Source: Caenorhabditis remanei (taxonomy: Eukaryota; Nematoda; Chromadorea; Rhabditida; Rhabditidae). Taken from it: a stretch of 64,000 nt of DNA. The notes under the pieces are model-generated. The model was not told where the DNA came from, made no database searches, and worked only from the letters and a program-made list of their open reading frames with translations. Of the stretch, positions 46,930-59,325 are shown piece by piece. Made by a program: the position numbers and the translations under genes. The stretch lies in assembly GCF_010183535.1 (NCBI RefSeq), contig NC_071330.1, positions 6,615,717-6,679,716 on the forward strand, written 5' to 3'. Each line of letters begins with the position of its first letter. Position 1 is the first letter of the stretch.

Positions 46930-49900
46930 ATGCTCAGCTCATTGAGTTTTCTCATTCATGGCCAAAACAACAATCAGCAACAAAACCAAACACTTAAAGA
47001 ACTAGAATGTCTCTACCTAGTTAGTAAAAACAAGCCAGTGAGAGACGCGGATGGAAACCCAGTAAGATTATGAGCAATTGTTTAAATTTATTAACATAAA
47101 AAACTACAGTTATCTGTCGAAGAGTTGACTGAAGATCTGAACAAAAGGATTATAAAACTGAAGCTGGATGCGTTTCAAACGGTGATTAATGATATATTAG
47201 GTAGCATTAATCAGGAAAACCGCGTGGCAACTCACTTTTTTCAGATAAATTATATACTCACGACGAAGCTCTCCATTACTTTGTTCTCGTCACAACGTAC
47301 AGATTGCCAGATCAGCACTTGGAGCAAAGTTTAAAGGACTTATCGACCCAACAAAACTTGGTTGGTAGATTGATCAACGATAATTCCACTAACCTTTATA
47401 TTCAGATTGTGAAAATCGATGATGTATACAAATATCGTCTGTACTCCAAGCCAATGGAACACAACAACATTCCACGACTTGCATGGGACATAACTCCAGT
47501 CTTGAAAACTTTGAAAGTTTCAGACGTCGATGTTTCAGTTTTTCGTAAGAATTGGTTATTCAAATATTCTTATTTTATTAAAAAATTCTCAGCAAAATAC
47601 ACATCGAGCTTCAAGGCTGTAGACGAATGGGGATTGATTTCCACCGAGTTCCGAGGCATTCTCAGTTGCGAAGAATTGAATTTAAGTGTCCGAGAGGGAC
47701 AACTAATTGAATTTTTCCACCTGGATTCTCTAACCTTCTTCAAAAACATTCTTGACATGCACCGTGATATTAGTTCGGATCTATTCCAACTCGATGGGGA
47801 TAACCACTTCTATCAGTCAAGACCGTGTCGAGTGGGAGAATGGAATCTGACGACAACGCGAATTGTGCTTCAAAAACATCTGTTTTTGGCCAATCAACTA
47901 TCAGAAACAGTTCGAAAACTGAAAGATCATTTTGTCACAACTACAAGTAACTCCATTAGACTTCTGATTCAAAGATATCTTATCGACGAGCAGCACATAT
48001 TTTCCGATTATTTTGAATTGTCACTTGGAAACCAATCTGCTTTGCAGTTCCGGTCTATTGTTGAGTAAGTGGATCTATCTAGATGAAAAATGTATACATG
48101 TTTATTGATTTCAGATCTTTCAACAATTTGAATCTTCTTAATCAGAATTTGAATAAATTTGAAGTTTGTGATAAAATATATGAAACAGTTAGTGCCCACT
48201 ATCATGTTATTCGAGAAATGAACAAAGTTGTTCAAAATATAAACGATTACAGTGTAGGTTCTTGTTGAGAATAACGGTAAAACTAATATTAACGAGTTTT
48301 CAGCCTATTCTCCTCAACGAAATGTCCTTCACTGGTTCTCAATCGGCACCCCAGTTTTATGCTCGTCAAATGTGGAAAAGACTGAATGTATCTCTCATTC
48401 GATTCATCGTGAAGTCGGTTGTTTTTATTTTTTTATTTAAAAAAAAACTAGATAATTTCAGCAAACTGGCAGAAATGTTGACAACTCCCGATTCTGAGCT
48501 TATGGAGCTTCTTACTGATGCGAGTGATGTCAAGCTCATCAAAGATCCATCTATTTGGCAACGATTAAATCCGCTGATAATGGAATCATCACAATGCATT
48601 GATGAACTTCTGGCGAATCGAGTTGCAGATCTTATTATTGGATATCAGTTTTTTATAAACGACAAGAAGAATAAAAGTTGGAAATCGGATGATTCTACAT
48701 TTGCCTTAACGGATATACAAGATGCAGAAGAGCTAGAGTTATTCGCAAAGACATCTAATTTTGAGAAGATAATTGATGGAATACTATCTGAAATTGATGT
48801 TAACTCAACTTCTGGAAACCTAGATGAGCTTTCCACGTGTATTAATAAGCTTCTGGAGCAAGTTCCAACAACAATGCTCGTTGAAAAGTATTCACGCGTT
48901 GTTCTAGAGAAGTCTGTCCGATTTTTTGGGTTTCTCAAAACTTTCTTCACTTCTGCCTATATTCATTTAAAGGATAGGAATATTTTGTAAGTTTCTGACT
49001 CAAAATGAAAAGATTCAATGATATTGATTTCAGAAGTCGTACTACATTGGATACATTAGAACGAGAGAAAATGCATAAACAAGGATACGACGCAGAATTT
49101 TTGAAAACAGTCGGATACGACATGAAAAGTTTGTCACAGGCTGTATATGTTTCATTCAACATATGCTCTCAGGTACAATGGAGGACTCTCTACTAACTGT
49201 CAACCCTCCAGAACCGCTTAATGTTTTCGTTTCTACTGGTGTAACTGACCTTTACTCGCAGGTTTTCACAGTTTTGAACATGCTGCATACAGCACTTGAG
49301 GCAGTTATCGAAACGCGAAATTCAGAAACTTTGAAGCATGAACCTCGTCTTCGCTACGCATTCTTCCACATGAATACAACAGTTTTTGCAATTCGAAAGA
49401 ATATGTTGAGTTTGATTGAAGCTTCATTTGAAACATTGATGGTACCTGTCACAGTTTTCTTCGAAAAGCTTTCTAAGTTTTTTTTCAGAAAGCGTTGGAT
49501 TTTGAGAGTGCTTCCGAACACAAAAGTTCACATGAACTACTCAATGTCTGTTATAAAGCTCATCGGAAGTTCATTCGTGATGTTGCCGGAGCGTTGATGT
49601 TGAATTCAAAGCGAGGCACGACTGGAAGAGTAATCAGATTGGTTCGTTGATAAAAACATGACCATATCTTGCATTTGAAATTCAGATGGTCAGTAGTGTG
49701 TCACAAGCATCTCGCGCGTGTGTGAATGGAGATGCAGTCAGTGCGGATAAACACTATCAACAGTTTCTAACAAACCTTCTCATTTTCCTTGATCGTAAGT
49801 TTTTTTTTAAGCTTGGAAGGCATGATTTTTTCAGAATGTCGTCTCGATCATGTTCGCTATCCATTGTATCGAAGTCTTGAAATAGGAAGCGATGAAACCG

Positions 49901-49959
49901 ATGGACGCAGATCTCGTTCATCCTCTTTTTCGGATGATATTAGCTGTAGATCTTATTGA
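46930..49959 (+). CDS. Large helical protein, possibly a divergent gamma-tubulin complex (GCP) protein
   Basis: I do not recognise it with certainty. Exons: 46930-47061, 47110-47200, 47245-47544, 47593-48064, 48115-48253, 48304-48413, 48462-48986, 49034-49128, 49173-49441, 49489-49641, 49686-49794, 49835-49959; 839 residues, all phases consistent. The protein is almost entirely helical, without signal peptide or membrane span. The C-terminal part RLRYAFFHMNTTVFAIRK, then SFETLMKALDFESAS and LLNVCYKAHRKFIRDVAG, resembles the end of GCP2-6 proteins, where a helix bundle is followed by an 'xxHxxFL' segment. Length also suits GCPs. This is a weak similarity by eye. A poly(A) signal (50028-50033) lies about 125 bases before the next gene's acceptor, an operon-like spacing. 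Confidence 0.6.
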
Positions 49960-50155
49960 CCTGTTTAATACGGCTATTGATAGTTTCACTTTTTTTTAAA
50001 CCACGGGAATAATTTTGTACATTTCATAATAAATTGTATGGTCTTGTTCTTGGTGTACTCCAATTTTTCCGATGATCGGTATATAATACCCTTTATTAAT
50101 ATTAACTTGACATTGTTTTGAATCGCAAATAAACAAGTAAGTCTTCTCTTACAGA

Positions 50156-50925
50156 ATGGACAATTACGTGCCTTCAGATGAGACAACCGTAGAACCATCA
50201 AATCCATTTCCACCTCCGTATAATGCGGAAGACGCAAAAGTTATGTTAGTCAGCAAGTCCAGCAAATTCTCGAAAATCAACAGTTACGTCAGAGAGTACT
50301 TCACAGAAAGTTCAGACCGGAATCGGTTTGTGGTTTTCAAATCTACGAATGGAGCAACAGAGAAAGCTATTTCCTGTGTGGAAGTTTTCAAACAACAGTT
50401 TGAAGTACAGTTTTCGAACAATTATAAATTATCAAATATAATTTTATTCAGGAACCCCTATACCAGTGGACGCGTGTTGTCTGTTCAAAGAGGATCGTGC
50501 TGTGGAAATGCCAGCAAGAAGGTCCGAGAGAGTGAGTTTCGGCAGGTGAAAACGTTCTATTCTTGTTTTCAGCATCCGAGTCACAGTCGAAGTTCCGGTC
50601 ATTTTTATCGTGATCTCTCGAGACCCATTCCCTGGGGAGTATAGCTGTATGAGGTACATTCCACTGTCATCTTTGATTAATTTAATTTCTAATATTTCTT
50701 TTATTTAGTATGCAATGTTCTTCGGACAAAGAGATCGCTTTCCTCCCGAATAACCGCGCTTCACACGGCTCTGGTGGCAAATCAGATAAAAAGAAACCGA
50801 AAAAAGGAAATCGAAAAACAAACGAAGGCAATAAGTGGACGAAACCAAGTTCGGAGCAAAGGAAGAACGAGCAAAAAGAGAGGAATCAACTGCTCAAAGA
50901 AATTGAAGGCCCAAGTGCCCAATAG
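50156..50925 (+). CDS. Alba/RPP25-like RNA-binding protein
   Basis: A 208-residue protein. Exons: 50156-50404, 50452-50531, 50573-50653, 50709-50925. The central region fits an Alba fold as in RPP25/RPP20, subunits of RNase P/MRP: a KINSYVREYF helix, strand RFVVFKSTNGA, the characteristic TEKAISCVEVFKQQF helix, and hydrophobic strands RVTVEVPVIFIVISRDP at the end of the domain. The C-terminal 65 residues are Lys/Gly/Asn-rich (KSDKKKPKKGNRK), suiting RNA binding. The ATG follows CTTACAG by one base. It starts 197 bases after the upstream gene's stop, so it is probably the second gene of an operon. A role in RNase P/MRP is inferred from the fold only. Confidence 0.75.
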
Positions 50926-51253
50926 TTCCCAGTTGTGATTGCGTTTGTTGTTTGTTACTTTGCAGTTGTTTTATTGTTTTCTATTGACTTTGAAACATGT
51001 TGACCTTTAATCAATTTTTCAAAACAGCTTGGTCATAATATTATGTTCATTTGGCTAAACAAGAAATATCGTTAAAGACGTGGCAAAACAAAAAAGATCC
51101 ATGGAGATTTTTGAGAAAAGAAAACAGTATAGCTCTGGACAATAAACTTATCAAAAAACCGGTCGAGATGACTCACAACTGCAAGTAGGTTGTATAATAA
51201 GGATTAAGGGGAATGGGGGAGGGGGCTAGTCGAGGCTTGAAGTTCAATTAGAA
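50926..51253. other. Intergenic between convergent Alba-like and cnx-1 genes
   Basis: 3' UTRs of both genes. G-rich run GGGGAATGGGGGAGGGGG near 51209-51226. No gene. Confidence 0.5.
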
Positions 51254-53699
51254 TCAGTCTCCTCTACGGGCGGTACGACGTTTCGCTCCTCCGGAAGGTT
51301 TGGGACTCTTTTTGGCTACCTCTTCTGTTGGTTGAACTGGTTCATTTTCGTGAACCACGTGGTCATCCTCTTCGTCGTCTTCTTCGGCAGTGCTTGATTG
51401 CGATGACTCTGTCTTGGTGCTCGATGGCTGTTGGTCGACGACTTCTTCCTCATCATCTCCACGTGGTGGCTGGTTTTGAGTGCCCGATGGTCCAGGCTGG
51501 TCTTCGTCATCTTCCTCCGCAATGATTTCCTCTTCTTCGTCGTCTACCAGATTTGGAACACGGTCGTCATCAGCGGAATACGTATCGTTCTTTTTCGCAA
51601 AGTTTGGTGCCGGTTTCGGTGCCTTTCCAAAACAAAATACTCCAATAGCTACTAGAGGCAACAGAATACACAGAATGTAAACGGCCCACAGCCATGGTTT
51701 CTCATTTGTTGCATCGATTATTTGCTGGAAAATTCCATTTGAGTTTCCAGAAGCAGCAGCGAGACGATACTCTTCTTGTTGTTTCACGTAAAATGTCTGT
51801 TTGGCAATATCAGAAGCGTCTTCTTCCGAGGATGTGATAAGGATGTTGTCTGTAAACATAGTTGATCATCTTTTTCAAAACATGTGCTCTCTTACCGAAA
51901 ATAATGTTCTCACTCATTGTCCACAGTTCGATTCCGACAGCTGTGATTGGAGATAGTCCTTCGAATGGCTTTGGCTCGAAGTAATTCGGGTTGTCGATAA
52001 GTCTTGGTGCCCATTTACCCTTGTAAGCTGGATTGGAGATCCGCGGACGAACCCATTTTCCCTGCAATGATAGTATTAATAGGATTCCAAAAATGTTAAG
52101 AAAACTGTTTGACCGAATCCTATTGAGGTTTTGTACCAACGATAAATCCTCTTCGCTAATGGGAAGAAGCGAAAAGGGTGAAGTGGTTGGTCGAATTTGT
52201 ATAGGCAAGCTTCATGAAGAGCGAAAACGCAAGCTTTCTTTCCCCCATCTATGATGAAAAACATCAAAAGATAAATTTCGTTTGCCATAAATATGAATAA
52301 ATGTATTTATAAATAAAAAACTAAAGGGGTTACTTTTCATATTTACTTACTCTATACTTTGGATTCTTAATGGTGGGTGGCTTCCAAGTTCCGCATCCAC
52401 TCAGACCTTTACAAGCTGGGTTATCGATGAGTGGGGCCTCCCAAGATCCGTCCATATCTTCGTCCCAATCTTGTGGCTTTTTTGCTTCTGGATCAGGAAT
52501 CAACTCATTTTCATCTTCATTCCAGTCGTACGGTTTAGTCGCCGACTCATCAACAACACTTTGAGGTTCACTCTCGTCCCAATCGTCGGGTTTCACAGCA
52601 GTTTCGTCTTCAATGTGTTCACGCTCATCCCAATCTTCTGGTTTCACATCCGATTCATCAAAAATCTCTTTTGGTGGCGTCAACCCTGGCGATACGTCCT
52701 TAAAAAAACGAATTCAGAATGCGAAAACTAAACTATCACAATACTTACACTGAGCATGTTTCCATAGAAGAGACTCTTTCCATCAATACTAACGGAAAAA
52801 TCGCCGGTTGGTTTGACAGTGAGCGTGAAAAGATGTGTGTTGTGATCATCCCAGTAGGTTGTTCCGATAGATGCAGGTTGCTTCGCATGATACTCCGAAA
52901 TTGTTCCATTAATAGGATTTCTGTAGCGGAAAATAAGATGGACCTGACCGCTAGCTCCACACTTATCAGGACCGAACATGATTGTGTACGGAGTTTTGTC
53001 CTGGAAGTTGGCTAGATCTTTTTCAGCGCCTTCACTGAGCAACTTGAGATAACCTCCTCCACATTCTTGACCTTCTTCAAATTTCACGTCGTATCTTAAA
53101 ATCGATTAAATAGATGGAAATATTCAAAAATAACTATTATTCACTCACTGAGCAACAAAATTCTCAGAATCGAAAACGAATGGAGTATTCAGTTTGGCAG
53201 CGATAGCATGGTGCCGTGCCTGAAATTAATAGCAAAAATATTTGAACGAAAAGCTTCAAATCGAAAAAAGAATGGGTAGAAATTCAGAAAGAACCCTCTT
53301 CATCATTAATTCTAGAAGAATTTCAATCGCCCGATTCCTTAAACTCACTTTTGTTTTTACAATCAAGCCGAGGTCTCCTTCAATCGATACTTTAGTTGGT
53401 GCTCCAATAATCCATTCACCATTGTACTTGGCAATATCTGAGTCAACGTCGTCTTTTTTAGCTAAACTTTTGATCCAAGTTTGTCCAACTTTTGAGCCAA
53501 CGGGGAAATAGTCAAAAAAATTTGGTTTTGATTTTTCGGAGAGTTTCGGAGCAACAAAGTTAGATGGAACAAATTCTTCCTTGTCGTTGATTGTTTCAGC
53601 AACCTCCTCGTCTTCTGATTCGAAAACATCGTCATCGGCGTTAATTGGTGTAGCCAATAAGAGCGCGAGAAACACAAATGACCATTTTCGGTTTAGCAT
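51254..53699 (-). CDS. cnx-1: Calnexin
   Basis: ER membrane lectin chaperone for monoglucosylated glycoproteins. Exons on the minus strand: 53699-53349, 53219-53149, 53094-52749, 52698-52351, 52061-51896, 51849-51254; 625 residues. Signal peptide residues 1-21 ([15 protein letters not shown]). The globular lectin domain has [19 protein letters not shown] and GPDKCG, giving the conserved disulfide. The P-domain has repeated motifs of the type KPEDWDE ([32 protein letters not shown]) and then [21 protein letters not shown] repeats. A transmembrane helix ([20 protein letters not shown]) is followed by a long acidic cytosolic tail ending RRTARRGD, whose Arg cluster may serve in ER localisation. 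The intron at 52062-52350 is longer than its neighbours and holds no gene. Confidence 0.96.
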
Positions 53700-55508
53700 T
53701 ATTACCTAAAAATGAGAAATAATGAGAGGGAGATGTAGTTCTATGGAAATAATATTGATTTTGGTTAGTACAAAAAATAAGTATAGAGACAGAATGTAAA
53801 TCAAAAGTGAATTGGAAATGGGAGGTGTAGTGTCTGTAATCGACAACGTAAGTCTGGGCGGGCTGACGAACGCTAGTAGTGCTGCGGAAAAGAATTTGCG
53901 AGAGCGCGGTTACCTGCGTCTCTCCATACACCACACTCTCTATCTCAATGTCTATCGAGGCGCACCAACCACAACTAGTATATACGAGTGTGAGAGCAGA
54001 ATATTCAGCGTCGCGTTGAGAGGACAACGCACGGCCGATCATATAGGGCAACACGCCGCCGGACAACGAGCCCCATTGTTGTAATTAAACCGAGGTCGTT
54101 GTACCGCAGTGCTCAGGCGGGTAGATCCCAAACTACAAAGTCTATTGCAGTTGCTCGAATGAGAAAATCGGTGCTATGGGAAACAAGAAAGGAAAAATAG
54201 AAAAGTAATGACCGGGAGCTAATTTTGATTATTCGTTACTTTTGCTTCAGCTGAAGTAAAAGTAAAAAAGAAAGTAAAAGAGAAATGATCTATAAAAAAG
54301 GGGAAAACGAATTTGAAACCGGTGGCGGGAAATGCGCCCTCCACTACGCAAATTTGCAGAATCTTACTGTAACCGACGAGCATGTTTATAATTTTTCATT
54401 GCACTCACATTTTTCATCGAAAGTGTCTGTCCTAGAAACGCGTGTTACCATTTGTGTCATTCTAGGCTAATTAAGTAGCCAGTTTCCTGATCGAGATAAT
54501 TTCGCTATCTTAAAAAAAACGAATTGAAACCTCAAATGATAAACTTTTGTTTGCAACCTTCCTAAGCCAGATAAACGCATTCTATAAAAAAAAACATCTT
54601 TATCACTCTTCATTAAAATCTGAAAACATTAAGTGACCGGTAAAGGTCAGTGACCAGTTTAGTCTCGGCATATGTTTGAACATGTGATTTGTTGTCATGG
54701 AACAATATGAACTTTATGAACTTATATCGATTACACTTTCTTCGATTCATTTAGCATCTGCACTAACCAGTGTTAAGCTGCACATGTCCAGATATTTTTT
54801 TGAATCCGTTTATTATTAATGAGGTCCAAATTTATAACCTAAAGTGTTCAGTGGCTTCAAAAATTTGTAAAATGAATATTGCAAATAAGTTTAAAAAAAT
54901 CATTTCCTTAATTATTCCTATTCAGATTCCGATATGATTTAATTTGAATGTTCTTTCAACTAGTACTAGTAAGATTTCAATTCAATTCGTCATGTTGTTA
55001 TTTTTGTTTAGAATATCGCCTGTATGAACGGAGAATGTTTAGTTCCATCATATCTAATAGTTTACGCGTATCTAACTATTTGAATTCTTCATGAATGCCA
55101 TCATGCGGTATCTAACCAAATTATCAAAATCAGACTTAGCATCAACGGGAAATCTTGTGCCCTTTCGACGCCTCTCCCATCTTTGCTATTCTTCTTCGCT
55201 GGTCGCCATCATTCACGTGTCCTGGCGCTGAGTGCAGTAGTGCGTGGTGGTGTTTGCACAATTCTAACCGTTCGAATGATTTGAAAAGCTCCCACAGAAC
55301 ATAGATTTCAATTCATCTATTGTCTCCAGCACAAGTCTTACTCTTTTCGTGGCGCCGAGCAGAATTTCACTGGCGAGCGGGTTGGTCGGTTGTTTCCGAC
55401 CAACACTCTTCTGCTCTCATTAGGATTATGCCATATGTCCGTTTGTTACAAAATAGCGCTTTCTCACTGATATTATTTGAACAATGAATTTAAATTCAGA
55501 ACCGCAAA
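53700..55508. promoter_or_regulatory. Divergent intergenic region, cnx-1 / panl-3
   Basis: About 1.8 kb. The cnx-1 side contains a GC-richer block (53860-54110). The panl-3 side contains another (55150-55420) and an acceptor (ATTCAG) nine bases before the panl-3 ATG. Two open frames (53641-54066 minus, 53812-54084 plus) overlap each other and have no support. Nothing else seen in the AT-rich middle (54200-55100). Confidence 0.5.
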
Positions 55509-58500
55509 ATGCAGCCGAACGAAGGGTATCAGTATGATAGTGGCCCCCCTAACAATGGAGGACAAGGGCATCAGATACCTGCTGGCTCGCGACTCAATCA
55601 GTACCTTGCCAACAATAACCGTCAAGGTAAAGTTATATCAAGCAAAGTATGGAATACAAAAATTTTTTGAAAAAATTGAATGTTTTCATGATGTTTTTGG
55701 AGATATTAATACAGAAACTGTCTTTCGGAAATTTTATAAACATGCCCAACAACAGCAACAATCTTCAGCTATGCTTACAGGGCCATCCTTCGGACCGGGC
55801 ACCCCTATTAACGTCAACGTCAGTTTTCTCCTTTCAATTTCAAAAACTGAGAATTTGTTTCATTTCAGGCACCTGTTTTCATCCCTAAACATCAGCAACC
55901 TCAACCGCCCCCACCGCCACCGCCTGCACAAATGGTGAACCAATTCGCTCAACTATCCATTCATGATGTTCCGGTGCAAATGATCCCATTTGGACAGATC
56001 AATGCGGGACCCCCACCATACGGACCAGTTCCTCACATGAATCATAGGCCACCACCGCATCACCAACCTCCTCCATCATTACAACCTCCGCCACCACATC
56101 TTCAACAAGCTGCCTACGATAGATATCAACAAGAAAATCGTGGAGGGACGACTTATTTTTATCAGGAACCAACAGATGGACCCCCAGATGAAGAACATTA
56201 TCACGACGCAGATGTTGGAGATGGATGTATGATGGTGGTCAGTTTTCCATGGTACCACGAGAAGTTAAAATCATACTTGTCAAATGACGGGCCGGGCCCG
56301 TCTTGTCAGGGATATGGGATTTTTGAGAAAAATTTCCAATTTTTTTTTTTTCAATTTTCAATTTTTCATGCGGAAAAATTGACAAAAAGACACTCATATT
56401 ATTCTATGAGAAAAGTCTGAGTTCATCTTAGTACACCTTAATCAAATTTGAAAAAAAAATTGAAAAAAAAATTCCCTCCAAAAAGACGGGCCGGGCCTGA
56501 CGTTTTGAAAAAAAGACCGGCCCGGCCCGGCCCGGCCCTTGACAAGTATGGTTAAAATTCTTGTTGATATCTACATTTCGCCGAAATTATTCTATCGTTA
56601 ATGTTTATCAGAACTATTTAAGCTGAGTGATTTCTTAATCTAAATTGAATTTTTCTTAAAGGTCACCTCTGGCTCATTTGGTTACAATGCACCACTTCCG
56701 ATGACACACATGGCCCGGTTTCGAGGGAAAGCTAATGCAAATCAGCAAACTCAATTCATTTCACCAGAACTACGCATGGAACTTCTCAATCGACAGCTAG
56801 CTTTCGATACTAAGCCTGATCCATCCATGTACCAAGATGTTCCTCAAGCAGTTGAACACTTTTCAAGCTTAGTTCCATTAGAGAATACATCACTACAAAA
56901 TCAATCACAGACGACATACAAGGCCTTCTCTTGTCGAGATGGAATTTATTATTGTCTTCGAAGAATTCATGGTTTGAAAACATGAGCTGTATAACTAAAG
57001 TCTCATTATTCTCAGGTAATCGTATCCAACATCCCGGGAAACAAACTCATTTAGTGGAACAATGGAAAAAGTTGGTGCACGGAAATGTTGTCCCTCTCCG
57101 CGAAGTTCTGATCAATTGTCGAGCTTTTGATGATTCTTGTAAGATTTCTCAGTTGACCTGTTCACTATTTCTCTGTTTAAGCATTAGTTTTTGCCTACGA
57201 CTACTATCCTCTGGCGGAAACGTTGATGACAAAGCACTTTGACTCCAAATGCGGTACTAACTTCTACGATCCGGCTAGTCAGTTTACTTATAATAATCGT
57301 TAGTTAAAAAAATTCCCAACTTTAGATGGTTTTCGAATAAACTCGCCCATGTCAGCAAATCTACAGCTTTCTGGATCGGGAGCGAATGAAACATTGATCT
57401 GGAGTTATATAATTCAAATCGCTGCAGCACTACGAGCAATTCATGCCAGTGGTCTTGCTTGTCGAGCGCTTGATTTGAATAAAATTATCGTATATGGAAA
57501 CAAGATCATGATCTCATTCTGTGGAATTCAAGATGTATTAGATCCTGATTCAACTCCCATCCAACAGCAACAAAACGAAGATTTGAACATGTTCGGCAAC
57601 GTGGTTGTTGCTTTGGCTACTGGACGTGCAAATGCCTGGAGAAAAGATTTGTACCAGAACTCAAAAAAGATTATCGAAGACAACTTTTCGATTGATTTGA
57701 GAAACGTGATAGGGTATTTAGAGTTACTATAATATTTCTTACATTTTTATCCTGTTTCAGATTTCTGCATAACAACGGATCACGTAGGACAATTAACGAA
57801 ATTATGCCTATGATTGGTGGCCGTTTCTTCACAGTAATGGAAAATATGCAAGCTAAAAGCGATGTTCTCGAAGGCGAACTGAGTCGAGAGATGGAGAACG
57901 GACGATTATTTCGTCTGCTGTCAAAAATGAACACAGTCTTGGAGAGAGTCGAGTAAGAATAGTGTTTCGACATAGATACTATCTCCTTTGTCGCTTTTCC
58001 AGAAATGGCGTTGACGACGGATGGTCCGAGACCGGCGACAGGTTCATGCTGAAACTGTTCCGAGATTATGTATTCCATCAAGTCACAGACCAAGGCAAGC
58101 CATGGTTAGATTTGGCACATATTATCCAATGTCTCAACAAACTTGATTGTGGATCACCGGAAAAAATTGAAATGGTCTCACGAAATGGTGATACTCAGAT
58201 CATCGTTGACTATTCTACGTTAAAAAGGTGAGTGATTTCAATAAATCTAAAATTTTTGGAAATAACTTTATTTTTTCTGAAAAATAATTAATTCAAAATA
58301 ACCATACTTGTCACGAGGCGAGTCGATTTCCATTTTTTCACCGGTCCGCCCCGAGTGAATCGATTTTTTTACCGACTTTAAGTAGCTCTACAGTGAATTT
58401 AGTGATAAAAGTACTTGAAAATTATTTTTGGGGTCATAAAAACAATTATCACCCGGATCGACCGCGCCGGCCTATCAAATGACAAGTACGAAAATAACTC

Positions 58501-58655
58501 ACACACCTTTTAGCGTAATCTATTTAGTGGCCTAGTTTCACATCAGATATGAAGTTATATCTACAAAACTGATCTATGCATCCTAATTTCTCTTCAGATG
58601 CTTGGATAAATCATTCCGAGAACTAATCGGCACCAATATTATCCTCCATCGTTGA
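55509..58655 (+). CDS. panl-3: PAN3, PAN2-PAN3 deadenylase regulatory subunit
   Basis: Pseudokinase subunit of the PAN2-PAN3 poly(A) nuclease, which starts cytoplasmic mRNA decay. Exons: 55509-55626, 55715-55818, 55869-56237, 56662-56971, 57016-57138, 57182-57277, 57326-57713, 57761-57952, 58003-58227, 58598-58655; 660 residues. The N-terminus is Pro/Gln-rich and disordered. The pseudokinase domain starts near YKAFSCRDGIYYCLRRIHG; the catalytic loop is degenerate (CRALDLNKIIVYG) and the DFG is replaced by SFCGI, as expected for PAN3. The C-terminal coiled coil (RLFRLLSKMNTVLERVENG) and knob domain (TGDRFMLKLFRDYVFHQV) are intact. Two introns carry small transposon-like insertions. A poly(A) signal lies at 59216-59221, about 100 bases before the arl-5 acceptors, suggesting an operon. 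Confidence 0.94.
56272..56550. mobile_element. Small hAT-like element in panl-3 intron 3, 8-bp target duplication
   Basis: The 279-bp element has ends CATACTTGTCAA and TTGACAAGTATG. It is flanked by GTTAAAAT at 56264-56271 and 56551-56558. Next to each end are GGGCCGGGCC-type GC-rich blocks in opposite orientation; the centre is AT-rich. No coding capacity. Same family as 58303-58490 and 61712-61750. Confidence 0.88.
58303..58490. mobile_element. Small hAT-like element in panl-3 intron 9, 8-bp target duplication
   Basis: 188-bp element with ends CATACTTGTCA and TGACAAGTACG, flanked by AAAATAAC at 58295-58302 and 58491-58498. The subterminal parts are GC-rich (CGAGGCGAGTCG; CGGATCGACCGCGCCGG) but differ from the element at 56272. 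Non-coding. Confidence 0.85.
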
Positions 58656-59325
58656 TTTCTGGCACTGTGGACGTTGTTGTAACATTACTTCTTGTTCTGA
58701 TATCAATTTCTCCATGTACCCTGTTTTGTCTGCATAATGGAGTTCACACTCAATCATTAGCTGTTTATCATAATCATTTCTCATTTTAAACTTCTTGAGA
58801 CCAATAGCAAAGTACGGTAAGTTTTCGTTCTCCTGTCCAGTATCGTGTTAACTAGATATCCATCACTTCTCTTAGCTAAATGCCACCACGAATTTTACTC
58901 TTTTCTCATCCCCGTTCACTTTACAACTATTCCTATCTTTAATTGTTTTACTTCCGGCAGACCTAATGTAATTAGTAACGAGTTAGCCATTATCTCTTCT
59001 CTCCCTCACTTCTCACCGGGATTGTCTTCCCTCTGATAGGATTTGAGTTGTTTTTCCAGGTTGTTTTGAATAATCACCGTTATCTCTGATTTTCTCAATA
59101 TCTCCATATTGTGTTTCTCTCCTTATGTTATTATTTTTTCCTTTTTTTCTTGTGTTGTGATCACCTGAAGTCCTGTTGTAAAAATACGTCCTGAGAAAAA
59201 ACAAAACAAAAAAATAATAAAGTCTCAAAATCAATCGAATGTATCTGCAAAAATCGTGAACTTCGACACAGATACTTTCTCAAATGAACCTAATAAGCTC
59301 TTGTATACAGAAACTTTTATACAGC

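Noticed and set aside
48414..48461. Continuous reading of the helical protein through VVFIFLFKKK as a membrane segment
   Set aside because: The stretch has intron composition with a donor at 48414 and TTTCAG acceptor at 48461; splicing keeps frame and total length consistent.
53641..54084. Two overlapping open frames upstream of calnexin
   Set aside because: They overlap on opposite strands in promoter DNA and show no similarity or splice signals.
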